The notes under the pieces: generated by a model
Told to the model about the DNA's origin: nothing
The model's input: only the letters and a program-made list of their open reading frames with translations
Databases searched by the model: none
Position numbers and translations under genes: made by a program
Assembly: GCF_031179985.1 (NCBI RefSeq)
Contig: NZ_JAPSHJ010000003.1
Coordinates: 1-58,113, forward strand
Source of the DNA: Arthrobacter sp.
Lineage (GTDB): Bacteria; Actinomycetota; Actinomycetes; Actinomycetales; Micrococcaceae
Reading direction: 5' to 3'
Length of the DNA stretch: 58,113 nucleotides
Shown: piece after piece, positions 18,075-26,723 of the stretch
Layout of the letters: each line of letters begins with the position of its first letter
Position numbering within the stretch: the stretch's first letter is position 1

Positions 18075-19226
18075 TCAACTGGCGCCCGGAACGATCAGTG
18101 GCTTGATGCAGTTATCGAGCTTTGCAGAAAAGATGTGGTAGCCCTCCGCGATGTGCTCCAGCGGAATTCGGTGGGTCACAATATCGCTTGGCTTGAGGTA
18201 GCCGTTGCGGATGTGCTCAAACAGGCGTGGCCACTGCCGCTTCACAGGGCACTGATTCATCCTGAGCGTCAGTCCCTTGTTCACGGCGTCACCGAATTTG
18301 ACTGCGCTGAACATCGGCCCGTAGGCCCCCATTACCGATACAGTCCCGCCCTTGCGCACCGAATCGATGGCCCAGTTGAGCGCCACCGGCGAGCCACCCT
18401 GAAGCTTGAATTTGGTGGAGGTGACGTGCTGCGTAAAGTTTCCGTCCGCTTCTGCACCCACTGCGTCGATGGCGACATCCGCCCCCAGGTATTCTGTGAT
18501 CTTCTTTATGTGCACCACAAGGTCGTCGTACTCCACGAAGTTGTACGTCTCGGCATGCGCGAAGCTCCGGGCCTTTTCCAGCCGGTACTCGAGATGGTCA
18601 ATCACGATGACGCGCCCGGCGCCCATCAGCCAGGATGATTTGGCGGCAAAGAGGCCAACCGGGCCTGCGCCGAATACCACCACGGTGTCGCCTTCACTGA
18701 TATCGCCAAGCTGCGCCCCGAAGTATCCGGTGGCGAGTGCATCTGTCAGCAGGACGGCGTCTTCTTCCTCCATCCACTCGGGAATGATGGAGGGCCCGAC
18801 GTCAGCGAAGGGGACGCGCACAAACTCCGCCTGCCCGCCGTCGTACCCTCCACAGGTGTGGGAGTAGCCGTAGATACCGCCGACGGCGGTGGCATTGGGG
18901 TTGACGTTGTGGCAGTTGGAGTAGAGACCCCGAGAGCAGAAGTAGCAGGAGCCACAGTAGACGTTGAAGGGAACCATCACCTTGTCGCCTGCTTTAAGGT
19001 GCTGCACCGACGGGCCAATCTCGTGGACAACTCCAACGAACTCGTGCCCAAAGGTCATTCCCACCCGGGTGTCGGGCATCATCCCGTGGTACAGGTGCAG
19101 ATCTGAACCGCAAATGGCCCCCAGCGACACACGGACTATCGCATCATTGGGATGCTCAATCCGTGGAAGGTCCTTTTCCTCCACGCGTACCTTGTAAGGA
19201 CCGCGATACACCATCGCCCGCATCAT
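18075..19226 (-). CDS. Zinc-dependent alcohol/formaldehyde dehydrogenase (MDR)
   Basis: A 383-residue medium-chain dehydrogenase. Catalytic zinc ligands are seen in ICGSDLHLYHG and GHEFVG, and a structural zinc lobe in YCGSCYFCSRGLYSNC. The Rossmann motif is VFGAGPVGLFAAKS with an Asp at the end of strand 2 (VIDH), indicating NAD preference. The long C-terminal half with TSTKFKLQGGSPVALNWAID places it near the glutathione-independent formaldehyde dehydrogenase branch. The true substrate is unknown. Confidence 0.87.
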   Translation of the reverse strand: MMRAMVYRGPYKVRVEEKDLPRIEHPNDAIVRVSLGAICGSDLHLYHGMMPDTRVGMTFGHEFVGVVHEIGPSVQHLKAGDKVMVPFNVYCGSCYFCSRGLYSNCHNVNPNATAVGGIYGYSHTCGGYDGGQAEFVRVPFADVGPSIIPEWMEEEDAVLLTDALATGYFGAQLGDISEGDTVVVFGAGPVGLFAAKSSWLMGAGRVIVIDHLEYRLEKARSFAHAETYNFVEYDDLVVHIKKITEYLGADVAIDAVGAEADGNFTQHVTSTKFKLQGGSPVALNWAIDSVRKGGTVSVMGAYGPMFSAVKFGDAVNKGLTLRMNQCPVKRQWPRLFEHIRNGYLKPSDIVTHRIPLEHIAEGYHIFSAKLDNCIKPLIVPGAS

Positions 19227-19282
19227 TGCCGCCTTGAAGTTGCTTGCAGTCCTCCAATAGTAATCATGCTTACTATTTGGTG

Positions 19283-19474
19283 TCAGCTACTTTTGCGATC
19301 TTCCGGCGGCTCCACATGACGATCCAGGCAAGCTCCACTTGCGACAGTACGGACGAGCCACTTGTCCGTCTTCAGACCGAAGACAGCTTCAAAACTGTGC
19401 ATGTGCAGGAGTGGCCACAAACCGTTGAGTACGTTGAAGATCCCGTGCAGTCGAGCCAGAGCTACGTTATTCAT
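19283..19474 (-). pseudogene. Truncated membrane-protein gene remnant
   Basis: From the ATG at 19474 the frame encodes NVALARLHGIFNVLNGLWPL, then SFEAVFGLKTDKWLVRTVA, and breaks off into an unrelated tail (SGACLDRHVEPPEDRKSS). I recognise the first part as the start of a small conserved multi-helix membrane protein in which WLVRTVAG leads into further helices. The rest is absent here, so this is probably a 5' fragment left by a deletion or rearrangement. GGAAGG precedes the start. Confidence 0.45.
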
Positions 19475-19515
19475 AGGCCTTCCAGACCTTGCAGACACTT
19501 ACCCCCAGATTACTC

Positions 19516-19728
19516 TCACCATGAGAGCCGGCGGATGTCTTCTGCCGCATTGAATTCCTCAGAATCCTCGGGGAACAGTCCGACGATGAAATCCGCCGCC
19601 GGCCCCGCAGGCCATCCGAATGCGGTGTGCCGTTCGCCGTTTCCCCCACTCATTTTCGGGTGCGGAAACTTCATTGCAGAAACCGCCAAGCGGTCCGTGG
19701 CTATGGAGACTAATTCTCGCTTCTTCAT
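19516..19728 (-). CDS. Small hypothetical protein
   Basis: A 70-residue polar protein (MKKRELVSIATDRLAVSAMK at the N-terminus, then KMSGGNGERHTAFGWPAGPA) with no recognised family. An AAGGA ribosome site lies 8 nt before the ATG, and the composition looks protein-like rather than shadow-like. It lies just upstream of the truncated membrane-protein fragment on the same strand, in a stretch of about 620 bp without any well-supported gene. Confidence 0.45.
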   Translation of the reverse strand: MKKRELVSIATDRLAVSAMKFPHPKMSGGNGERHTAFGWPAGPAADFIVGLFPEDSEEFNAAEDIRRLSW

Positions 19729-19851
19729 GAGGGGTCCTTATGCGTTTCTAAGCTTCGCGGCAAGGGCAATTACCTCGGGAGTTCAGCGCAGAGGCGTTCA
19801 GGAGCGGGAGGTGCTCCGGCCGGGCATGCTCGGGCAAGGCGAACTGACGAG

Positions 19852-20100
19852 TTAACCTGCGTCGAGTTCGCGGGTCTCACCAAAAGGAACAGAGTCACAA
19901 AGGGCAACCGTGTAACGGTTAGGGCCGTGGCGCGTGACCAGTACACCTGCGGTGCCTGCAATGACGGCACTCGGCAGAAGCGCAGCTTCCGCGTTTGAGA
20001 GAAGGTTATGCAGCTGTTCTGCGTCGCCGACAAGCACCTCAACACGGTTGCTCGCTCGATGGGAAACATGCTGTTTCATGGGGCCGATTGAATGCATCAC
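19852..20100 (-). CDS. Small conserved protein, family A copy 2
   Basis: About 81 residues, unknown function. The C-terminal motif VTRHGPNRYTVALCD then SVPFGETRE matches the product of 12224-12457. The start overlaps the stop of the preceding gene (GTGA at 20097-20100, with an ATG immediately after), so the two are translationally coupled. The same two families lie together but convergent at 12.2-12.8 kb, indicating a conserved two-protein module. Confidence 0.7.
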   Translation of the reverse strand: MMHSIGPMKQHVSHRASNRVEVLVGDAEQLHNLLSNAEAALLPSAVIAGTAGVLVTRHGPNRYTVALCDSVPFGETRELDAG

Positions 20101-20441
20101 AAGACCGGCTCCTCGCAGGTGATCACTATGGCATCAGCCACGCACAACATTTTGCGACCCATGCCGTCGTCGGGCCAGATCCACACAATCGAGCCGTCAT
20201 GCATGACATCGTCGATTACGCCGGCGCCCTTGAAGCCATCTGCTTCAAACAGCACGCGGTTACCAACAGAAAAGCCGTGGGGCTGATCTTTTCTTTCTGC
20301 AGCACTGGAAAGTCGGGCTTCATCAAGCTTGCTGACTTCCAGAACCGGCAGAACCTCACCTTTTATTGGCTTGGGAGGGGGTGTCCGTACCAGGCCTCGC
20401 CTGACACGTTTGGTCTTTGAGAGGGAGGAATGAATTGACAT
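20097..20441 (-). CDS. Small conserved protein, family B copy 2
   Basis: 114 residues. A basic N-terminal tail of about 55 residues (SKTKRVRRGLVRTPPPKPIK) precedes a compact beta-type domain (FSVGNRVLFEADGFKGAGVI, then GSIVWIWPDDGMGRK) homologous to the 78-residue product of 12595-12831. No enzymatic motif is seen; the basic tail could bind nucleic acid, which is inference only. A copy of the GntR-type palindrome lies about 150 nt upstream. Confidence 0.68.
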   Translation of the reverse strand: MSIHSSLSKTKRVRRGLVRTPPPKPIKGEVLPVLEVSKLDEARLSSAAERKDQPHGFSVGNRVLFEADGFKGAGVIDDVMHDGSIVWIWPDDGMGRKMLCVADAIVITCEEPVL

Positions 20442-20879
20442 TGGATTACCTCATGTACTGGGGGAAGTTGGGGAGAGCTGGTGGTAAAGGGGTGCGCCAA
20501 CCGGAGGATAACCGGCTGTGACAAGACGCAGGACTCGCTCTTCGCACCCGAGCTGGGGTCTCCAGCCGGAGCAACTGCTTGGTTCCATCCTAGCAATTGT
20601 CAACAATCTACGATAGGTCATAAGGGTAGTTATTTTTCACCCCCTCCCCTCTGACGATCAGGTGGATTCGGATAACCCGTCATCAGGCACAGAATCACTG
20701 GCGCAGCCAGCTCAACCGCACCACTGGAGCACTCCCTTGCAACAGCCAGCCGGGTCTGGCATCAGAGGGCAAGCGGGAGTAGCGTCGATTGAAGAATGCG
20801 TCAAGCAGGTTCAGCAGCAGGATCCCCGGCAGGTCGGGGGCGAACGTTCGCTGGTGCCAGTCTGTTGAAGGAGCCTAGG
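20442..20879. other. Divergent intergenic region
   Basis: A 438-bp non-coding stretch between the small-protein pair and the debranching-enzyme gene. It contains one strong regulatory palindrome (20592-20617) followed by CATAAGGG, an 8-mer also present upstream of the other family A gene near 12123. A purine-rich AAGGAG sits 5 nt before the debranching gene. No other gene is supported. Confidence 0.5.
20592..20617. promoter_or_regulatory. GntR-type palindrome (site 1)
   Basis: Core ATTGTCAACAAT at 20596-20607 is a perfect inverted repeat (ATTGT-CA-ACAAT), followed by CTACGATAG. It matches the sites in the catabolic island at 28.8-41.3 kb over about 20 bp. It lies between two divergent transcripts; the small-protein pair is the nearer one. 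Confidence 0.55.
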
Positions 20880-23036
20880 ATGGCTGGATGGAATGCTGAC
20901 ACGGCGGCGGGTCCTCTGGGGGCCACGGTCACTTTGGTGGAAGGTTCTTCGTTCTGCATCTCGCTGCCAAACGGGGACATTTTTCCGGAACATCCGCATG
21001 GCGCGTTCTACCTCGACACCCGTATCCTGTCAGGCTGGCGCCTCACCGTAAACGGCCAGGCGGTTGAACCCTTGGCTGCGGAGACGAAGGAGCCATACCG
21101 GGCACTGCTCGGCGGCCGGATTCCCCGCGCGGACGGGTATGCCGACAGCCCGCTCATCGTGGAGCGGCTGCGGGAAGTGGGTGCCGGCATCCAGGAGCAG
21201 GTCACAGTTCGCAACTACTCGGTGGAACCCGCCGAATGCCTGATAAGGGTTGAAGTTGAGGCAGATTTTGCCGACCTTTTTGAAGTGAAGGAGGCGCGGA
21301 TCCAGCGGCACTGGAAAGAAACCCGGGAGGTCGACGGAGATACGCTTTCCGTGCGCTCTGTCTGGCAGGACATCCGGAAGGGCATTCTGGTCCAGGCTCC
21401 TGGAGCCGAGGTCACACCGGAAGGCTTGGCCTACCGCGTGACCGTGGCACCGCACGGTCAGTGGAGCACAGTCCTCACGGTAGTGCCCAGCAGCGAAGCA
21501 GCGAGTCCTCCGCCGCCGTCGTTTATTCATACTGACGCGGAAGGGCTGTCCCCCCGGGACCTGAGGCGGCGGGAGTGGGTTGAGAAGATCCCCGAACTTC
21601 ACATGACCAACAGCTCCATCGAGCGGACGCTGCGGCGCAGCTACGACGATCTGGGCGCCCTCCGCATCGAGGACCCTAACCATCCTGAACGTGTGGTGGT
21701 GGCCGCCGGCGCGCCCTGGTTCATGACCCTGTTTGGCCGTGACTCCCTCTGGGCCTCGATTATGGCGATGGCCGTTGATCCCTCCCTGGCCCTGGGCACG
21801 CTGCAGACGCTGGCAGACCGGCAAGGCAGCGTGGTGGATCCCATGAGTGAGGAAGAGCCGGGAAAGATCCTTCACGAGGTCAGGCTCGACGTCTCCAGCG
21901 GCTTGTCGCTTGGCGGCAAGTCCATCTACTACGGCAGTGTGGACGCGACGCCGCTGTTCGTCATTGTCCTCGGAGCCGTCAGCCGCTGGGGATTTGACCC
22001 CGACACCATCGCCGCCCTGCTGCCCCACGCCGATCGTGCGCTCGAGTGGATGGCTGACTACGGGGATAAGGACGGCGACGGATTCGTTGAGTACGAGCGC
22101 CTCAACCCCCAGGGGCTAATCAACCAGGGCTGGAAGGACTCCTGGGACGGCATTAACTTTGCAAACGGCAAGATGGCCGAAGGGCCAATCGCGCTCTGTG
22201 AGGTGCAGGCCTACGTCTACGACGCATACATGGCGCGTTCCTGGCTGGCGTACGACACCGGCGACGTGACTTTCGCGGCCGAACTCGCCGACAAGGCTGC
22301 AGCGTTCAAGAAACGGTTCAACGAGCAATTCTGGATACCCGACCGTGGCTACTACGCCGTGGCACTCGACGGCAAGAAGCGGCAGGTGGATGCGTGCGCT
22401 TCCAACATGGGCCACTGTCTGTGGCACGGCCTCGTGGATGAGGACAAAGCGCCTCAAGTAGTGGAGCGCCTGATGTCCCCGGAAATGTTCAGCGGCTGGG
22501 GCATCCGGACTTTGGCAAGCGATATGGGTGCCTACAACCCTGCCAGCTACCACAATGGCTCTGTCTGGCCACACGACAACGCCATCATCCAGGCGGGCCT
22601 GCTCCGCTACGGCTTTGTGGCAGAGGCACAGCGGATCTCCACGGCCCTGCTGGAAGCGGCAGACTATTCATACGGCCGCCTACCGGAACTGTTTTGCGGC
22701 TTCAGCCGGGAGCAGTTCGCCGAACCGGTCCCCTACCCCACAGCGTGCTCGCCGCAAGCCTGGGCAGCCACAACACCAATCCAACTGGTGACGAGCCTGA
22801 TGCGGTATGACGCCCACGTTTCCCGCGGCGGAGTGTGGCTCGACCCTGTAATTCCCGAATCCTACGGGGACCTTCACATCACCAATGCGCCAATGGCCGG
22901 TGGACGCATCACCATAGACATCGCCAATTCTGTGCCAAGAGTCCAGAACCTGCCAGATGGAATGATGTTCCACCAGGGGCACCGGCCATGGCTGGCCGAA
23001 CTTGTGGAGCAGGAAGGGATGCGCAGAAAGGCCTAG
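20880..23036 (+). CDS. Amylo-alpha-1,6-glucosidase / glycogen debranching-type protein
   Basis: 718 residues with two domains. The N-terminal GDE_N_bis-like beta domain has HPHGAFYLDTRILSGWRL near residue 40. The C-terminal (alpha/alpha)6 barrel has AGAPWFMTLFGRDSLWASIM near 280, INQGWKDSWDGINFANG near 420, and NGSVWPHDNAIIQAGLLRYG near 560. GRDS and WKDS carry the acidic residues typical of the GH-like barrel. The family covers alpha-1,6-glucosidases and trehalose or maltooligosaccharide-linked enzymes, so exact substrate is open. AAGGAG precedes the ATG at 20880. It is convergent with the leftward catabolic operon. Confidence 0.82.
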   Translation: MAGWNADTAAGPLGATVTLVEGSSFCISLPNGDIFPEHPHGAFYLDTRILSGWRLTVNGQAVEPLAAETKEPYRALLGGRIPRADGYADSPLIVERLREVGAGIQEQVTVRNYSVEPAECLIRVEVEADFADLFEVKEARIQRHWKETREVDGDTLSVRSVWQDIRKGILVQAPGAEVTPEGLAYRVTVAPHGQWSTVLTVVPSSEAASPPPPSFIHTDAEGLSPRDLRRREWVEKIPELHMTNSSIERTLRRSYDDLGALRIEDPNHPERVVVAAGAPWFMTLFGRDSLWASIMAMAVDPSLALGTLQTLADRQGSVVDPMSEEEPGKILHEVRLDVSSGLSLGGKSIYYGSVDATPLFVIVLGAVSRWGFDPDTIAALLPHADRALEWMADYGDKDGDGFVEYERLNPQGLINQGWKDSWDGINFANGKMAEGPIALCEVQAYVYDAYMARSWLAYDTGDVTFAAELADKAAAFKKRFNEQFWIPDRGYYAVALDGKKRQVDACASNMGHCLWHGLVDEDKAPQVVERLMSPEMFSGWGIRTLASDMGAYNPASYHNGSVWPHDNAIIQAGLLRYGFVAEAQRISTALLEAADYSYGRLPELFCGFSREQFAEPVPYPTACSPQAWAATTPIQLVTSLMRYDAHVSRGGVWLDPVIPESYGDLHITNAPMAGGRITIDIANSVPRVQNLPDGMMFHQGHRPWLAELVEQEGMRRKA

Positions 23037-23050
23037 CCTCCTGGCGAGGC
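23036..23050. terminator. Weak hairpin between convergent genes
   Basis: GCCTC-CTGGC-GAGGC forms a 5-bp stem in the 19-bp gap between the debranching gene and the 2-hydroxyacid dehydrogenase gene. Short and without a T-tract; a possible convergent terminator. Confidence 0.3.
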
Positions 23051-23055
23051 ACAAA

Positions 23056-24066
23056 TCAGGGTGCGGGGACGAATCCGAGTTGTTTGTCCACGATGTTTTC
23101 GAGTGGTTCGCCGTTGCAGTAGCGTTTGAGATTGTCCACGAAGAGCCTGCCGAGGTCATCGAGGTAGTCTTCGGTGTCGCCGCTCATGTGCGGGGTGATG
23201 ATGACGTTGTCCATGCTCCAGAGCGGGTGTCCGGCGGGGAGTGGTTCGGGGTCCACAACGTCCAGGGCGGCGCCGGCGATCGAGCCCGTGGCCAGCGCAT
23301 CGGTCAAGGCGTTGGTGTCCACGAGCTGGCCGCGGCCTACGTTGATGAGCCGGGCTGAGGGTTTCATCGCGGCGAACACGCCGGCGTCCACGAGGCGTGT
23401 GGTGTTGGCGGTCAGCGGCGCGGCGAGGACGAGGTAGTCGTATTCTCCTGCGACGCTGGCCAGGTCCCGTGAGGAGTGGATGACGTCGAAGTCGGCGTCT
23501 CCTGGGCGGTCTGTCCGGCCGGCCCCGCTGACGTCCATGCCGACGGCGCGGAACAGGCGGGCGATTTCGCGGCCGATGGAGCCGGTGCCGATCACGAGGG
23601 CGGTCTGGCCTTGGATTTTGCGGGTGACCCGGTGCTGCCAGCGCTGTTCCTGTTGTAAACGGTAGGACCCGTGGGAGTCCTTGGCCATGTCCAGGACGAA
23701 GCCCAGGGCAAACTCTGCGATGGCCCGGCTGAGCACTCCGCGGGAGTTGGTGTAGACGACGTCGCTGCGGACGAGGGCGTCGAAGAGGAGCTGGCTGACG
23801 CCGGCGGCGGAGACGTGGATCCATTCCAGGGTGGACGCGGCGGCCCAGTTCTCGCGCAGAGCGGGTGAGAAGGAGTGCCACTGGTAGAGCACGTCCGCGC
23901 CGTCCATGGCTTCGGCTAGTCCGTCGGCTTTGGTGAGGCGGACCTCTGCGAGTTCCTGGACTTCAGCGATGCGTGGCGGCAGCGCCTCGCGGTAGAGGGC
24001 CGCGACGACCGGGCGCCTGGGCCCTGCGCCGGTGGGGCCCGTCATCAGGCTCTCACCGCTTGTCAT
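23056..24066 (-). CDS. D-2-hydroxyacid dehydrogenase
   Basis: A 336-residue NAD(P)-dependent dehydrogenase. The dinucleotide motif is VIGTGSIGREIARLFRAVGM. The catalytic triad is visible as Arg in INVGRGQLVDT, Glu in DVVDPEPLPAGHPLW and His in NVIITPHMSGDTEDY. The family reduces glyoxylate, hydroxypyruvate or other 2-oxoacids. It is the last gene of a leftward operon; its start overlaps the preceding stop by 4 nt. Its place beside a tartrate/D-malate-type dehydrogenase suggests processing of hydroxy- or oxo-acids released by the upstream oxidases. Confidence 0.86.
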   Translation of the reverse strand: MTSGESLMTGPTGAGPRRPVVAALYREALPPRIAEVQELAEVRLTKADGLAEAMDGADVLYQWHSFSPALRENWAAASTLEWIHVSAAGVSQLLFDALVRSDVVYTNSRGVLSRAIAEFALGFVLDMAKDSHGSYRLQQEQRWQHRVTRKIQGQTALVIGTGSIGREIARLFRAVGMDVSGAGRTDRPGDADFDVIHSSRDLASVAGEYDYLVLAAPLTANTTRLVDAGVFAAMKPSARLINVGRGQLVDTNALTDALATGSIAGAALDVVDPEPLPAGHPLWSMDNVIITPHMSGDTEDYLDDLGRLFVDNLKRYCNGEPLENIVDKQLGFVPAP

Positions 24067-25145
24067 GCTGTTACCGGGGCGAGGGCGTCGATGGCGGTCA
24101 GGATGGCCTGGGTGAATTCGGTGGTGGTTGACGTGCCGCCGATATCGCGGGTGCCGTGGCCGTGGCGCAGCGCCGATTCGAACGCTGACTGGAGGTGCGC
24201 GGCGGCGTCGGGGTGGCCGAGGTGTTCGAGCATCATAGCCCCGGACCAGATCTGCCCTACCGGGTTGGCGAGGTTCTTCCCGGCAATGTCCGGGGCGGAG
24301 CCGTGGACGGGTTCGAAGAGGGAGGGAAAGTCCCCTTCGGGGTTCAGGTTCGCGCTCGGTGCCAGGCCGATGGAACCGGTCACGGAGCTGCCCAGGTCAG
24401 AGAGGATGTCTCCGAAGAGGTTGGATGCGACGATAACGTCAAGGGTCCAGGGCTTCAGCACCAGGTGCGCGGCGAGGGCGTCCACAAGTTCGTGGGTAAC
24501 AGTTACGCCCGGGTACTGGGCCACGGTTTCGGCGACCACTTCGTCCCAGAACGGCATGGTGTGCACGATGCCGTTGCTCTTGGTCGCGGACGTCAGCCTG
24601 CCCGTGCGGGTAGCTGCGAGGGCGGCGGCGTAGCGGGCCGCGCGGGAGACGCCCAGGCGGGTGAAGATGGTTTCCTGGACAGCGCTTTCGTGGGGCAGGC
24701 CACGATACATCCTGCCGCCGACTTCGGAGTATTCACCCTCGTTGTTTTCCCGGACGATCAGGATATCGATCGGATTGGCCGCGGCGAGCGGCGACTTCAC
24801 GCCGTCGAGCGTTTTGACCGGGCGGAGGTTGATGTATTGCTGGAATTCCCGGCGGATGGGGATCAGCAGGCCCCAGAGTGATTCGGTGTCAGGGACCTCG
24901 GGAGAGCCGACAGCGCCCAGGAAGATGGCGTCATGCCTGGCGAGCTGGTCCAGCCCGTCAATGGGCATCATCCGCCCGTGCCGGCCGTAGAAGTCCGACC
25001 CCCAGTCAAAATACGTGAACACCAGGTCCAGTCCATGGATCGAGGCGATCCGCTCCAGGCAGGTGATCGCCGAGGGGACGACTTCTTTGCCGATACCGTC
25101 CCCGGCGATCACCGCGATGCTGTGGCGGCTGGTTTCGTTGGTCAT
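24063..25145 (-). CDS. Tartrate / D-malate dehydrogenase-type enzyme
   Basis: 360 residues of the isocitrate/isopropylmalate dehydrogenase superfamily. AVIAGDGIGKEVVPSAI opens the protein. RENNEGEYSEVGGRMYRG (near 130) is characteristic of tartrate dehydrogenase/decarboxylase and D-malate dehydrogenase. The metal-binding region is VIVASNLFGDILSDLGS, and PVHGSAPDIAGKNLANP is near the C-terminus. Such enzymes oxidatively decarboxylate D-malate, tartrate or related 2-hydroxyacids with NAD+. Both ends overlap neighbours by 4 nt, indicating tight coupling. Confidence 0.87.
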   Translation of the reverse strand: MTNETSRHSIAVIAGDGIGKEVVPSAITCLERIASIHGLDLVFTYFDWGSDFYGRHGRMMPIDGLDQLARHDAIFLGAVGSPEVPDTESLWGLLIPIRREFQQYINLRPVKTLDGVKSPLAAANPIDILIVRENNEGEYSEVGGRMYRGLPHESAVQETIFTRLGVSRAARYAAALAATRTGRLTSATKSNGIVHTMPFWDEVVAETVAQYPGVTVTHELVDALAAHLVLKPWTLDVIVASNLFGDILSDLGSSVTGSIGLAPSANLNPEGDFPSLFEPVHGSAPDIAGKNLANPVGQIWSGAMMLEHLGHPDAAAHLQSAFESALRHGHGTRDIGGTSTTTEFTQAILTAIDALAPVTA

Positions 25146-26689
25146 GGTGTAGTCCGTTCCGTCAGGCCGCCGAGGACCTGCCAGCGGGCCTGTGACTCGC
25201 CGAGGTTGATGATGGTGTTTTTGGGTTCGGTCATTTCGCGGACCGCGTGGCGGACGCCTTCCCGGCCTACCCCGGATTTTTTGAACCCGCCAAAAGGCAT
25301 GGAGTCGATCCGGACGTCGGACGTCTCGTTGATGACCACGGCGCCGACGTGGAGTTTCTCGGCGATGGCCAGGGCCAAGTCGATGGACCTGGTGAAGACC
25401 CCGGCCTGGAGGCCGAACTCGGTGTTGTTGGCCGCGAACACGGCGTCCCGGACCTCAATGAAGGGCAGGATACTCACCACGGGGCCGAAGACTTCATCCC
25501 GGATCACCCGGCATTTGGAGGGGACGTCGGTCAGGACCGTCGGTTCGTAGTAGGCGTTCCGGCGGGTCCCGCCACTGTGGACTGTTGCGCCGGCGGCTTT
25601 GGCTTCTTCCACCCATTCCTCTACCCGCCGTGCCTCGGCTTCGGAGATCAGCGGGCCCACGTCCGTGGACCGGTCAAGCTTCGGTCCCGTCCGCAGCGCC
25701 CCGGTCCCCGCCGTGACCAACTCCAGGACCTGCTCGAAGAGGGAAGTGTGCACATAGACGCGCTGCACGGACAGGCAGTTCTGCCCGGCCACCCCGAATG
25801 CGCCCGCCACGATGGCCTTCGCCGCGGCTGCCACGTCGGCGTCAGCGCACACGATGGTGGCGTTGTTCCCGCCGAGCTCGGAGAGGATCTTTTTCGCCCC
25901 GGCCGCCGCGGCAATGCGTTCGGCCGTCGCCGGGCCGCCGGTGAAGGAAATCAGGTCCACCCGCGGGTCAGTGACAACGGCCTCGGACACGCCGGGGCCG
26001 GTCACGATTGCGGCGATCCGCCCCGACGGGACACCCGCCTCCAGCAGCAACTGCACAAAAGCCAGGCCCACCAAAGGTGTGCGGGTCGACGGCTTCAGCA
26101 GGACACCGTTGCCACCGATGATGGCCGGTCCCAGCTTGTGCGCCACGAGGTTCAGCGGATCATTGAACGGCGTGATCGCCGCGACAATCCCCACCGGTTT
26201 GCGGCTGTACCAGCCGATCTTACCGGCCCCGGCCATGCTGTCCTCAAACCCCAGGGTCTCCCCCGCGAGCTCCCCAGACGCAGCAGCGGACAGCCGCAAG
26301 GTCTCCGCGCAACGCCGCACCTCACGCTCCGCCTCAGTGATCGTCTTGCTGCTCTCAGCAGCAATGATGTTGGCGAACCGCTCAGCCTGCTCCCCCAACA
26401 GCACCACCGCCCGCTCCAACGCCTCACGGCGCAAACGCAGCGGCCACTCGTCCGCCTGGAGGTGGCGGTGGATGTGCAGGGTGGCACGCTCCACGTCCTG
26501 TGACGTGGAGGTGCACACCCGGCCGAGCAGGACACCGTCTTCTGGATCCCGCACCTCCAAGGTCATCTCGGAGGTCTGCCACTGACCTTCGAAAAAAGCT
26601 CCCCCTGGCAGGTTGGCAAATCGTGCACGCCTGTAGGCAGATTCCTCTGTAGTTTTTGGGCGCGCTTCAGCGACAGTTGGTGATGACAT
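25142..26689 (-). CDS. NAD(P)-dependent aldehyde dehydrogenase
   Basis: 515 residues of the ALDH superfamily. Catalytic Cys is in GVAGQNCLSVQRVYVH, the general-base Glu in ILSELGGNNATIV, and the cofactor loop SFTGGPATAERIA. The N-terminal 35 residues are polar and variable. It probably oxidises an aldehyde produced by the amine oxidase encoded 34 nt upstream. The gene overlaps the downstream dehydrogenase by 4 nt. The substrate aldehyde cannot be read from the sequence. Confidence 0.9.
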   Translation of the reverse strand: MSSPTVAEARPKTTEESAYRRARFANLPGGAFFEGQWQTSEMTLEVRDPEDGVLLGRVCTSTSQDVERATLHIHRHLQADEWPLRLRREALERAVVLLGEQAERFANIIAAESSKTITEAEREVRRCAETLRLSAAASGELAGETLGFEDSMAGAGKIGWYSRKPVGIVAAITPFNDPLNLVAHKLGPAIIGGNGVLLKPSTRTPLVGLAFVQLLLEAGVPSGRIAAIVTGPGVSEAVVTDPRVDLISFTGGPATAERIAAAAGAKKILSELGGNNATIVCADADVAAAAKAIVAGAFGVAGQNCLSVQRVYVHTSLFEQVLELVTAGTGALRTGPKLDRSTDVGPLISEAEARRVEEWVEEAKAAGATVHSGGTRRNAYYEPTVLTDVPSKCRVIRDEVFGPVVSILPFIEVRDAVFAANNTEFGLQAGVFTRSIDLALAIAEKLHVGAVVINETSDVRIDSMPFGGFKKSGVGREGVRHAVREMTEPKNTIINLGESQARWQVLGGLTERTTP

Positions 26690-26723
26690 GGGGACCCTTA
26701 TCTTGCCTGGAGGTGGGAAACGT

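Noticed and set aside
18988..19474. Possible coding on the plus strand through 19244-19855
   Set aside because: The long plus-strand frame has no ribosome site or domain and overlaps better-supported small frames on the minus strand.
25247..26503. 418-codon antisense frame over the aldehyde dehydrogenase gene
   Set aside because: The Arg/His/Gly-rich shadow translation has no domain; the ALDH catalytic motifs on the other strand are complete.
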